Origin: Nocardioides sp.
GTDB lineage: Bacteria; Actinomycetota; Actinomycetes; Propionibacteriales; Nocardioidaceae
Direction: 5' to 3'
NCBI RefSeq assembly: GCF_030150155.1
Contig: NZ_JASLGR010000032.1
Location: 1-55,114, forward strand
Length of the DNA: 55,114 nucleotides
Part shown: one piece after another, positions 32,559 to 40,768 of the stretch
How the letters are laid out: each line of letters starts with the position of its first letter
How positions within the stretch are numbered: position 1 is the stretch's first letter
Program-made: the position numbers and the translations under genes
The notes under the pieces: generated by a model
What the model saw: the letters and a program-made list of their open reading frames with translations, nothing else
Told to the model about the DNA's origin: nothing
Database searches by the model: none

Positions 32559-33506
32559 ATGAGTCTGGCGGGCACCGACCTCAACCTGCTGGTGGCCCTC
32601 CAGGCCCTGCTGGAGGAGGGCAACGTGACCCGGGCGGGGGAGCGGATCGGGATGAGCCAGCCGGCGATGAGCGCCGCGCTGCGCAAGCTGCGCCGCCGGT
32701 TCGGCGACGAGCTGCTGATCAAGGTCGGGCGCGACCTGGAGCTCACCCCGTTGGCCCGCACCCTGCTGCCGCAGGTGCAGCACACCATGCCGATGATCGA
32801 GCAGGCCTTCGGCCTCGGGAAGCGTTTCCGGCCGACCCAGAGCCGGCGCCGGTTCGTGATCGGCGCCTCCGACTACGCGATGGTCGTGCTCGGCCCCGAG
32901 CTGCGCCGCCGGCTCCGCGACGAGGCCCCCGGGGTGGCGGTCGAGTGGCGTCCGCTGCCGCCCGACCTGATCGCCCGGCCGCAGGGGCTCCAGGACGCCG
33001 ACGCCTTCATCGCCCCGCGCGGGCTCGGCCTGGAGGCCGAGTCGGTGGACCTCTTCGAGGACCACTTCGTGCTGGTGCTGGACCCCGGCCACCGGGCGCT
33101 GCGCCACGGCCGGCTCGAGGTCGACCAGCTCGCCCGGGTGACCTGGGCGCGGGCCGAGCTCGGCGTCGACCACCTCAACCCCGCCGACCGGCAGCTCTCC
33201 GAGCTCGGCCTGGAGCACGGTGCCGGGGTGACCACCCGCGGGTGGCTGCCGCTGCCGTTCCTGGTGCGCGGCACCGAGCTGGTCGCGATCATGCCCGGAC
33301 GGCTGGCCCGCGCCACCGCGGGCCTGGCCGGGCTGGCGACGGTGGCGCCGCCGTTCGGCACCGTCCGGCTCCGCGAGGCGCTGTGGTGGCACGCCCGCCG
33401 CGACCACGACCCGGGGCATCGGTGGCTGCGCGCCCTGCTCGTCCAGATCGGGGCCGAGGTCGGCGTACCCATCGAATCGGAGCATGGGAGCCATGCCGAT
33501 GAGTGA
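32559..33506 (+). CDS. LysR family transcriptional regulator (NodD-type)
   Basis: The 315-residue protein starts GTDLNLLVALQALLEEGNVT and AGERIGMSQPAMSAALRKLR, nearly identical in pattern to the plus-strand LysR at 18189. The C-terminal domain contains IGASDYAMVVLGPELRRRL and LWWHARRDHDPGHRWLRALL. ATG 32559 has a GAGGAG site upstream. It is divergent from the LysR at 31576 and may also control the genes to its right. Confidence 0.9.
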   Translation: MSLAGTDLNLLVALQALLEEGNVTRAGERIGMSQPAMSAALRKLRRRFGDELLIKVGRDLELTPLARTLLPQVQHTMPMIEQAFGLGKRFRPTQSRRRFVIGASDYAMVVLGPELRRRLRDEAPGVAVEWRPLPPDLIARPQGLQDADAFIAPRGLGLEAESVDLFEDHFVLVLDPGHRALRHGRLEVDQLARVTWARAELGVDHLNPADRQLSELGLEHGAGVTTRGWLPLPFLVRGTELVAIMPGRLARATAGLAGLATVAPPFGTVRLREALWWHARRDHDPGHRWLRALLVQIGAEVGVPIESEHGSHADE

Positions 33507-33588
33507 CTTCCGTCACAGTTCGCCGGGCGTTTGGCTGTCGTTCGGTAGCAGCGGGTCAGCCCGCACCGATCGATAGGAGCCACACGCA

Positions 33589-36165
33589 ATGCCTCTCTCC
33601 CCCCTCAGGTCCCCTCTCGGAGGGACCCGGACCTCGATCCGTTGGTCGACGACCGCCCGCGTGGCCGTCGCCGGCGCACTCGGCGGGCTCGCTCTGGGCG
33701 TTCTGCCCGTCGCCGGCGCCACCGCCGCGACGACGAGGGTCAGCTGCACCGGCAGTGGCACCGTCACGGCCGGTGTGCTCACCGTCGCCAGCGGCGAGAC
33801 CTGCACGGTCTCGGCGCGGACCACCCTCGACAAGCTCGTGGTCGCCTCCGGCGGTGCGATCCAGGCCCCCGCGGGCTACGACGTCACCCTGACCGTCGAC
33901 GGTGTCGAGCAGGGCCAGTCTTGGTCGAGCATCAACGACATCGCCGGGACGCTTCAGGCGGGCACGTACGTCGGCAGCGGCGACGGCGGGGTCGTGCTGA
34001 GCGTCACCACGCAGCACACCAAGGCCAGCTCGAAGATCAACTTCCCGATCCGGCAGGCCCTGTACGTCGACGCGAACGGTGTCGACGACTCGCGCTCGGT
34101 CGCCGCCAGCTGGCTGGGCGGCACCCCCGGAGCGACCAAGGCGAACAAGTTCGCCGTCACCTCCACCGGCTCGACGTTCAACGGCGTCTGGGTCGACGGT
34201 GCCACCTACGCCCTCAACCAGCCCACCATCAGTCTGACCGGCAACGGCCGCGACGACTTCGTCGGCGACGGTGCCGCCGTGGTCGGTGAGAACAAGGCCA
34301 ACGTCACCCTCGACGGCGCCAAGATCACCAACAAGGGCGTGGTGCGCACCGGTGTCGTCTCCGACTCCGGCGCCAACGTCGTGGTGAAGAACTCCACGAT
34401 CGACGTCGCCGGCGGCACGCTGCCCAGCGACTACGTCGCCAACGTCGACTTCGACACCATGATCGCCTCGCCCTGGATGCTCGGTCAGGCCGGAACCAAC
34501 CGCGCCACCCTGCTGATGGGCGACGACTCCAAGGCGTCCTACGTCAACACCAGCATCACCGCCGCCGACTGGGGCGCGCTGTCGACCGACAAGGGCTCCG
34601 GCGTGGAGCTCAACGCGATCAACTCCCACGTCGCCACGACGAAGTCGGGCTACGGCACGTACGCCATCGGCAGCGCCACCGGCGAGTACCTCGGCACCGA
34701 CTTCGACGTGGTCAGCTACCTGTCCATCTCGGCCAACGGCTCCAACGTGATCCACTTCGGCGACTCCACCGCCACCGACGTCGCCCGGGTCAACACCACC
34801 AGCAAGCTCGGCCTCACCGCCGCCGAGCTCTCCGCCCTCAAGGAGCGCAGCCCGAAGCTGACCTCCCAGCGGATCGGCTTCATGACCTGGGCCGGTGACA
34901 ACACCGTCAACGTCGACGGCGGCACCGTGGTCCACACCGGCAACGCGATCTTCGAGGACAAGTCGGAGACCGGCACCACGACGTACAACGTCACCGGCAC
35001 CGCCGCCGAGGCCCCGTCCCTGACGACCGACAACGGCGTCGTCGTCCAGGTGATGAACCAGGACGACCCGGGCCCGTTCCCGCCGGCCACCTACAACGAC
35101 CCGACGTCGGTCACCCAGACCGCCTCGGACGCCTCCCTGGCCAACGCCTCGCTCACCGCCCGGACCAACGCCAACCTGACCGGAACCTCGGTCAAGGGTG
35201 ACTTCTTCAACGGTGTCACCACCGCGAAGAACCTGGTCGTCACCCTGAACGACAGCACCGTCAAGGGCCGGATCAGCTCCACCAAGGCCGTCCACGCCGG
35301 CACCGTCAACGAGGCCAACTACGACCGCATCGGGATGGTCACCAACACCGTCCAGGCGCCGGTCAACGCCGGTGTGATCGCGTCCCTGACCAAGGGCTCG
35401 ACCTGGACCGTCACCGGGACGTCGTACCTGACCAGCCTGTCGGTCGACGCCACCTCGACCCTGCGCGGCGTCGGCGGCAAGGCCGTCACCATCACTCAGG
35501 GCTCGATGACCTACACGCCGGCCCAGCTGGCCGGCCAGACCATCACCGGCACCGCCTCGGCCCCGATCGTGGTCAGCGTCGCCGACGGTGCGATCGCCTC
35601 GAAGGCCACCGTCTCGGTCGCCAACACCACCGCCGGCACCGCCGGCGTGGCGAAGGTCAAGGTCGTCGACGCCGACGGCGAGGCCGCTGTCGGCTCGGTC
35701 GCGGTCACGGTCGACGGTGCCTCCGCCGGCACCGCCACCCTGAACGCCTCAGGTGCGGCCACGGTCGCGCTGCCCGCCTCGATCGCCGCGGGTCGTCACA
35801 CCGTGAAGGTCACCTACGCCGGCAGCAGCGCTGTCGCCGGCACCTCGGCCAGCACCACCTACACGGTCGCCAAGGCCGCCTCCGCCACCGCCCTCAAGGC
35901 TGCCGCGAAGGTCCGCAAGGGCACCCGGGCCAAGGTCACCGTGACCGTCTCGGCCAAGGTCAAGGCCACCGGCACGGTCCAGATCCTCAAGGGATCCAAG
36001 GTCATCGCCACCGGCACCCTGATCACCAGCTCGGCCGGCAAGGTCACCGTGACCCTGCCGCGGTTCACCAAGGCCGGCGCGGTCAAGCTCCGTGCCGTCT
36101 ACACCGGCAACGGCTCCGTCGCCGGTTCGTCCAGCTCGACCGTCACGATCAAGGTCGTGAAGTGA
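33589..36165 (+). CDS. Secreted beta-helix protein with C-terminal Ig-like repeats
   Basis: The 858-residue protein has a signal peptide (about 20-47, ending GATAA). A long central region (about 50-640) is rich in Asn, Asp, Gly, Thr and Val with many short repeated NVTLDGAKI-like turns, the look of a right-handed parallel beta-helix (pectate-lyase or adhesin type). The C-terminus has two Ig-like domains (about 680-770 and 775-858), each ending in an AVYTGNGSVAGSSSST-type strand, as in Big_3 domains. A strong AGGAG site precedes ATG 33589. No LPXTG, SLH or catalytic motif was recognised. It could be a surface adhesin or a polysaccharide-binding protein. Its location between catabolic genes is unexpected. 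Confidence 0.85.
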   Translation: MPLSPLRSPLGGTRTSIRWSTTARVAVAGALGGLALGVLPVAGATAATTRVSCTGSGTVTAGVLTVASGETCTVSARTTLDKLVVASGGAIQAPAGYDVTLTVDGVEQGQSWSSINDIAGTLQAGTYVGSGDGGVVLSVTTQHTKASSKINFPIRQALYVDANGVDDSRSVAASWLGGTPGATKANKFAVTSTGSTFNGVWVDGATYALNQPTISLTGNGRDDFVGDGAAVVGENKANVTLDGAKITNKGVVRTGVVSDSGANVVVKNSTIDVAGGTLPSDYVANVDFDTMIASPWMLGQAGTNRATLLMGDDSKASYVNTSITAADWGALSTDKGSGVELNAINSHVATTKSGYGTYAIGSATGEYLGTDFDVVSYLSISANGSNVIHFGDSTATDVARVNTTSKLGLTAAELSALKERSPKLTSQRIGFMTWAGDNTVNVDGGTVVHTGNAIFEDKSETGTTTYNVTGTAAEAPSLTTDNGVVVQVMNQDDPGPFPPATYNDPTSVTQTASDASLANASLTARTNANLTGTSVKGDFFNGVTTAKNLVVTLNDSTVKGRISSTKAVHAGTVNEANYDRIGMVTNTVQAPVNAGVIASLTKGSTWTVTGTSYLTSLSVDATSTLRGVGGKAVTITQGSMTYTPAQLAGQTITGTASAPIVVSVADGAIASKATVSVANTTAGTAGVAKVKVVDADGEAAVGSVAVTVDGASAGTATLNASGAATVALPASIAAGRHTVKVTYAGSSAVAGTSASTTYTVAKAASATALKAAAKVRKGTRAKVTVTVSAKVKATGTVQILKGSKVIATGTLITSSAGKVTVTLPRFTKAGAVKLRAVYTGNGSVAGSSSSTVTIKVVK

Positions 36166-36254
36166 GCCCCACCCCATGACCGTCCCCACGGTCTCCTGCC
36201 CGACCCCGGTCCGTCCCTGTGACGGGCCGGGGTCCGGCGCGTGAAAGGAACACC

Positions 36255-37184
36255 ATGCGTCTCGCCACCCTCACCCACGCCGGCCGCACCGTCGCGGCGG
36301 TCCTTGACCCCGCCTCCGGCCTGGCCCACGAGATCCCTGACGTCGACCTCGACACCCTGATCCGCTCCGGGCTGCCTGCGGCCCTGGAGCGCGGGGCGGC
36401 GGCCCTGGCCGGTGGGACCGGGCAGACCGGGCGGGGCGTGCCGGTGGCCGACGTACGGCTGGAGCTGCCGTACCGTCCCGCCGCGATCCGTGACTTCGTC
36501 ACCTTCGAGTCGCACGTGGAGGGCGTCCGGCGCTCGATCGAGGGGTCACCGGGAGTGCCCGAGGCCTGGTACGACGCTCCGACGTTCTACTTCACCAACC
36601 CGCACGCGCTCTACGGACCCGGGGTTGAGGTGCCGCGGCCGGCGTCCTCGCAGCGGCTCGACTTCGAGCTCGAGGTCGGTGTCGTGCTCGGTGCGGGCGG
36701 CTCCTCGCTCTCGGTGGCCGAGGCCGAGGCGGCGATCTTCGGCTACACGATCGTCAACGACTGGTCGGCCCGCGACCTCCAGTCCCGCGAGATGCAGGTC
36801 GGGCTGGGCCCGGCCAAGGGCAAGGACTTCGCCACCTCGATCGGGCCCTGGATCGTCACCGCCGACGAGGTCGCCGGGTACGTCGACGCCGACGGGTTCC
36901 TCTCGCTGGAGTGCTCGGTCTCCGTCAACGGCCACCGTGTCGGCGGCGACCTGCTCTCGAACATGGGCTGGACCTTCCCGCAGATGATCGCCTACGCCTC
37001 CCGCGACTCGCTGGTGGTGCCCGGCGACCTGCTCGCCTCGGGCACCACCGGGGGCGGCGGCTGCCTCGCCGAGCTCTGGGGCCGGGCGGGGGAGATGGTG
37101 CCGCCACCGCTGGAGCCCGGCGACGAGGTGACGATGGTGGTCGAGGGTCTGGGAACGCTCGCCGGGACGGTCCGGCGCGGCTAG
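36255..37184 (+). CDS. Fumarylacetoacetate hydrolase family protein, second copy
   Basis: The 309-residue FAH-fold protein has IRDFVTFESHVEG, RLDFELEVGVVLG (metal-binding Glu residues), NDWSARDLQSREM and GPAKGKDFATSIGPWIV. These match the gene at 26194 closely, so the pair arose by duplication or serves successive steps on similar intermediates. ATG 36255 follows GAAAGGAA; an earlier in-frame start (36219) adds 12 unlikely residues. It sits alone, convergent with the sensor gene at 37186. Confidence 0.88.
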   Translation: MRLATLTHAGRTVAAVLDPASGLAHEIPDVDLDTLIRSGLPAALERGAAALAGGTGQTGRGVPVADVRLELPYRPAAIRDFVTFESHVEGVRRSIEGSPGVPEAWYDAPTFYFTNPHALYGPGVEVPRPASSQRLDFELEVGVVLGAGGSSLSVAEAEAAIFGYTIVNDWSARDLQSREMQVGLGPAKGKDFATSIGPWIVTADEVAGYVDADGFLSLECSVSVNGHRVGGDLLSNMGWTFPQMIAYASRDSLVVPGDLLASGTTGGGGCLAELWGRAGEMVPPPLEPGDEVTMVVEGLGTLAGTVRRG

Positions 37185-37185
37185 G

Positions 37186-38226
37186 TCACCGTTCGTCGAA
37201 GGCAGGGGGAGTCTGGGTGATCACGCCGTACCACCCCAGTCCCTCGTAGGTCTCGTAGCCCGGGGTCAGGGAGAAGCCGACCATCGTGCCGTCCTCGAGC
37301 CGGTAGACGCCCGCCCTGTCCCCGGCACCGCGTGCCAGGTCGATCCGCTCCGTGAGCTGGCCGCGGTCGTCGGAGGCGGCCAGGACGGTGCCCCGCCGGT
37401 CCACCAGGAGGACCCGGGTGCGAGAGCGCTCCTCGGGGTCGAGGTGGGCGCCGGTGACGATGGCGTGCGCCTGGGGCGCGAAGTCGAAGAAGATCCCGAG
37501 CGCGCCGATCACCTCGCCGTTCGCGTCGGCACCGGCGCGGACGGCGGTCGAGTACGTCGCCACGGTGGCATCGCCCAGCGCCGGGACGCGGGCGACGTCC
37601 ACGACGGCGAACTCCCCGCCGTTCCGGGTCTGGAGCGCCTGGGTGAACCACTCCTCGCCGGAGACGTCGCGACCGATCACGCCGCCGTAGCGGTCGGGGC
37701 GGCCGTGGGCGACCACCCGCCCGTCGGCGTCGGCGATCCACAGGTCCAGATAGACCGTGTACGACGACAGGATCACGCCCAGCCGGTCGCAGGCGTGTGC
37801 CACCCGCTCAGGGGAGGGATCGGCACAGGCCTCGACCACCGCCGCGTCGGTGGCCCACCAGCGGACGTCGCAGGAGCGCTCGTAGAGGTTGCGGTCGATC
37901 AGCTCGATCACGTGCAGGGCCAGGTCGGAGAGCCGGGTGCCGCGCACCTGCATCACCAGCAGGTCGCCGAGCTTCTTGAGTTCGTCGACGAGAGGCGCCA
38001 TTTCGGTGTCGAGCTGCGCGGAGAGGGCGGCGACCTCGTCGGCGACGGCCCTGATCTCCTTGGCCACGACACCGAAGCCGGCCCCGCTGGGGCCGGCGTG
38101 GGCCGCCTCGATGGAGGCGTTGATGGCGAGCATCCGGGTGGCGGTGGCGACCCCGGCCACGCTGCCCAGCTTCTCCCGGGTCAGGCCCGAGATGTCGCTC
38201 GCGATCCGTACAACTCTTTCTGGCAC
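37186..38226 (-). CDS. Soluble MCP-tip plus Cache-domain sensor protein
   Basis: The protein has about 346 residues if GTG 38226 is the start (TTG 38235 is also possible; no ribosome site is clear). Residues about 20-75 match the hairpin tip of chemoreceptor signalling domains: INASIEAAHAGPSGAGFGVVAKEIRA. The rest (about 130-346) looks like a Cache/PDC sensor: LDLWIADADGRVVAHGRPDR, GEEWFTQALQ, and a second half with RVLLVDRRGTVLAAS. No transmembrane helix is visible, so it should be cytosolic, with signalling part first and sensor last, the reverse of normal chemoreceptors. It may sense an intracellular ligand from the catabolic pathway; the output partner is unknown. Confidence 0.75.
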   Translation of the reverse strand: MPERVVRIASDISGLTREKLGSVAGVATATRMLAINASIEAAHAGPSGAGFGVVAKEIRAVADEVAALSAQLDTEMAPLVDELKKLGDLLVMQVRGTRLSDLALHVIELIDRNLYERSCDVRWWATDAAVVEACADPSPERVAHACDRLGVILSSYTVYLDLWIADADGRVVAHGRPDRYGGVIGRDVSGEEWFTQALQTRNGGEFAVVDVARVPALGDATVATYSTAVRAGADANGEVIGALGIFFDFAPQAHAIVTGAHLDPEERSRTRVLLVDRRGTVLAASDDRGQLTERIDLARGAGDRAGVYRLEDGTMVGFSLTPGYETYEGLGWYGVITQTPPAFDER

Positions 38227-38427
38227 AGTCTGCAAGATAGGACGAAGTCGGGGCTCGGGCCCTGACCAGCGGTGAGAATTAACGGCGCCGAAACCGCATC
38301 CCGGACCGTCCCGGGACGTGCGTCCCGCTCGACGCCGGGACCGGCCCGCTCGGGTGCCCGAGGCGGATACCACCCATCATCACGTGCCCCGTTCCCCGAC
38401 CACGTGACCCACGGCACAGTGGCGGAC

Positions 38428-39582
38428 ATGTTCGAGTACTTCTCCGGTCCCAAGTACGTCTGGAACCTGGGCGTCAACGCGACGCTCAACAACGGTGGTC
38501 TGATCGACGAGGTCGATCGGGCTTGCCGGCCGGCCCAGGAGGCCGCCGACGTCGACTCGGGTTCCAAGCTCTTCATGGCCTCGTGGAAGGCCGTCGCCGA
38601 CCAGCTCGCCGACCAGGCGCGTGCCTCCGAGGCCGCCGGCCACCTGCGCACCGCCGGTGCGGAGTGGTACCGCTCGGCGCTCTACGTCTGCCAGGCCGAG
38701 CGGATGCTGTCCAACTCCGACCCGGCCCGACGCGAGTTCTACCAGCAGGCGCTCGACGCCTTCGAGAAGGTCTTCGAGATCGCCGACCCGGCCACCAGCC
38801 GGGTCGCGATCCCCTACAAGGACACGACGCTGCCGGCGTACTTCTCCAACGCCTCGACCGACGGCGAGCCGGTGCCGTGCGTGATCATGTGGAACGGCCT
38901 GGACTCCACCAAGGAGCACATGTACACCTCGGGGTGGGCCCAGGAGATGCGCCAGCGCGGTGTCTCGGTGCTGATGATCGACAACCCCGGCTCCGGTGAG
39001 GCCCTGCGGTTCGGTGGCCTGACCTCCCAGATCGAGTCCGAGGAGTGGGCGAGCGCCCAGATCGACTGGCTCGAGACCCGCTCCGACGTCGACCACGCCA
39101 AGATCGGCCTGGCCGGATGGTCACTGGGCGGCTACTACGTGCCGCGCGCGGCGGCGTTCGAGAAGCGGATCGCCTTCATCGCGGTCTGGGGCGCGAACCA
39201 CAACTGGGGCGAGGTGCAGAAGAAGCGGCAGCAGCGCGAGGGCGAGAACCCGGTGCCGCACTACTGGGAGCACGTCCTGTGGGTGTGGGGCTTCGACGAC
39301 GTCGACTCCTTCATCGAGTACGCCGAGGGGGTCAACCTCAACGGCGTGGTCGAGAAGATCACGGTGCCGTTCCTGATCGCCCACGGCGCCAACGACCGGC
39401 AGATCTCCGTGGACTACGCCCACCAGTCCTACGACCAGGCGGTCAACAGCCCGAAGCGTGAGCTGCGGATCTTCACCGTGGAGGAGGGCGCGGCCGAGCA
39501 CGTCGGCCTCGACCACATGCCGCACATCAACGCGTTCATCGCGGACTGGGTGAGCGACACCCTGGCCGAGCTCGACGCCTGA
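38428..39582 (+). CDS. Alpha/beta hydrolase, dihydroxypseudooxynicotine-hydrolase type
   Basis: The 384-residue protein has a helical N-terminal cap (about 1-130) and an alpha/beta-hydrolase core. The catalytic triad is readable: Ser232 in AGWSLGGYY, Asp323 in HGANDRQI and His358 in AAEHVGLDH. This architecture is that of the C-C hydrolase acting on 2,6-dihydroxypseudooxynicotine in nicotine breakdown and of related uncharacterised proteins. Such enzymes split a ring from an acyl side chain. ATG 38428 is chosen because the family begins MFEYF; an earlier ORF start (38272) gives 52 unlikely residues. It may act on a side-chain-bearing substrate of the nearby island, which is inference. Confidence 0.85.
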   Translation: MFEYFSGPKYVWNLGVNATLNNGGLIDEVDRACRPAQEAADVDSGSKLFMASWKAVADQLADQARASEAAGHLRTAGAEWYRSALYVCQAERMLSNSDPARREFYQQALDAFEKVFEIADPATSRVAIPYKDTTLPAYFSNASTDGEPVPCVIMWNGLDSTKEHMYTSGWAQEMRQRGVSVLMIDNPGSGEALRFGGLTSQIESEEWASAQIDWLETRSDVDHAKIGLAGWSLGGYYVPRAAAFEKRIAFIAVWGANHNWGEVQKKRQQREGENPVPHYWEHVLWVWGFDDVDSFIEYAEGVNLNGVVEKITVPFLIAHGANDRQISVDYAHQSYDQAVNSPKRELRIFTVEEGAAEHVGLDHMPHINAFIADWVSDTLAELDA

Positions 39583-39588
39583 GCCGCC

Positions 39589-39625
39589 CTGGGCTCGGGC
39601 CGCGCACGAACGGCACCGAGCCCAG
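39589..39625. terminator. Hairpin terminator between convergent genes
   Basis: CTGGGCTCGG (39589-39598) pairs with CCGAGCCCAG (39616-39625), and an inner GCCG/CGGC pair extends the stem. It lies between the hydrolase and the arr operon end. Confidence 0.7.
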
Positions 39626-39635
39626 CGGCCGTCGC

Positions 39636-40070
39636 TCAGTCCTCGATGACCGCCTGGCCCCGCTCCCGCAGCCCGGCCAGCCCGCCGCGCATCGCGGCGA
39701 TCTTCTCCGGGGCATGGCCGGTCCACCCGGTCAGCTCGCCGAGGACCCGCAGCGGCTGCCGGCTCCGATAGGACAGCGTCGGGTTGCCCTGAAACTTCTT
39801 GTCGGTGACGTTCGGGTCGTCCTCGTACTCCCCGGTCGGCTCCACCCGGTAGATCCGTCCGGGTCCCTCGCCGACGGCCAGCTCGGCGCCCCACGTCGCC
39901 GCGTCCAGGGTGGCGGTGAAGTAGATGTAGTTCATCCTCCGGCCCGCCTCGAAGTTCGACTCCCGGCCCGCGACCAGCTCGTCCCCCGGGGCCAGATCGG
40001 CCTTGGTGCCGTGCAGGAACACGCCGTCGGCGTACGGCTCGAACGGCACCGGCTCCGGCGAGGTCGCCAT
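39636..40070 (-). CDS. arr: Arr-type NAD-dependent ADP-ribosyltransferase (rifampin)
   Basis: The 144-residue protein is the full length of rifampin ADP-ribosyltransferases. Diagnostic stretches are GVFLHGTKADLAPGDEL, NYIYFTATLDAATWGAELA, GRIYRVEPTGEYEDDP and NVTDKKFQGNPTLSYRSRQPLRV. The His-Tyr-Asp NAD-site residues of Arr appear to be retained. Family members inactivate rifamycins by transferring ADP-ribose to the C23 hydroxyl, although chromosomal homologues in actinobacteria may have other roles in stress. The ATG lies 2 nt after the stop of the acyltransferase gene, so it is the last gene of a four-gene operon that is not an obvious resistance cassette. Confidence 0.93.
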   Translation of the reverse strand: MATSPEPVPFEPYADGVFLHGTKADLAPGDELVAGRESNFEAGRRMNYIYFTATLDAATWGAELAVGEGPGRIYRVEPTGEYEDDPNVTDKKFQGNPTLSYRSRQPLRVLGELTGWTGHAPEKIAAMRGGLAGLRERGQAVIED

Positions 40071-40072
40071 GA

Positions 40073-40768
40073 CTACCGCGACACCGACGGCAGCTGGGCC
40101 GGACGGAAGGTCCAGTCGGTCGGCAGCGCGATCCCGTCCAGGCCGATCGCCTGGTAGATCAGCCGGTAGGCGTCGGGGTTCATCCGGCGCTGCTGGTCGA
40201 ACATCCGGTGCAGGTTCGCCCACAGTGGGATGCTCCGCTCCGAGCCGAGGTACTCGCCTTCGCCGGTGCCGGGCAGCACGTTCGGCTGGAGCCCGGCCGC
40301 CGAGAGCAGGCGGCGCGGCCGCTCGTCCATGATCATCACGATGAAGTCGGCGCCGTTGGCCTGCGCCGCGGTGACGATGCCGTGGTACAGCGCTGCCGAG
40401 CACAACGCGGTGTTCCCCCGCGACCGCCGTACGGCGATGGTGCCGACGTCCCAGGTGCGCTCGGGATCGACCCCCGCCGCCCGGGCCGACCGCTCCCCGT
40501 CGACCTGCCACGGCTCCCGGCCGACGTCGTTGAGGGTCTTGAGCCCCGCCGGGCCGGGCGTGATGAAGCGGGTGGTGGCCAGGGCCTCGCCGGACTCGTC
40601 CAGCACCGTCATGAACCCGGTCTGGTCGGCGTACGGGCCGTATTCGGCCTCCAGCTCCTCGTCGGTGTTGCCGTAGAAGGTGAAGAAGACCTCGGCCTCG
40701 CACGCCAAGGCTGCCTCCAGCTCGGCTCCGACCGGGTTCAGCACGAACCTCAAGGGTGCAGTGGTCAA
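40073..40768 (-). CDS. LuxI/GNAT-fold acyltransferase
   Basis: The 231-residue protein has the layout of the autoinducer-synthase/N-acyl-amino-acid-synthase superfamily: an N-terminal EAEVFFTFYGNT segment, then MTVLDESGEALATTRFITP (the LuxI region RxxP), WDVGTIAVRR where LuxI has WExSRFxV, and ADFIVMIMDERPRRLLSAAGL. The conserved LuxI residues cannot all be matched by eye, so the substrate is open. TTG 40768 is the start, as AAGGAG lies 6 nt upstream and the TTG overlaps the TGA of the GGDEF-EAL gene. It would join an acyl group to an amine or amino acid. With the decarboxylase upstream, an N-acyl amine is a possible product (inference). Confidence 0.75.
   Translation of the reverse strand: MTTAPLRFVLNPVGAELEAALACEAEVFFTFYGNTDEELEAEYGPYADQTGFMTVLDESGEALATTRFITPGPAGLKTLNDVGREPWQVDGERSARAAGVDPERTWDVGTIAVRRSRGNTALCSAALYHGIVTAAQANGADFIVMIMDERPRRLLSAAGLQPNVLPGTGEGEYLGSERSIPLWANLHRMFDQQRRMNPDAYRLIYQAIGLDGIALPTDWTFRPAQLPSVSR

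Noticed and set aside
33556..35295. 579-codon minus-strand frame opposite the beta-helix gene
   Set aside because: Gly/Val/Asp-rich shadow with no signal or domain, whereas the plus strand has a ribosome site and signal peptide.
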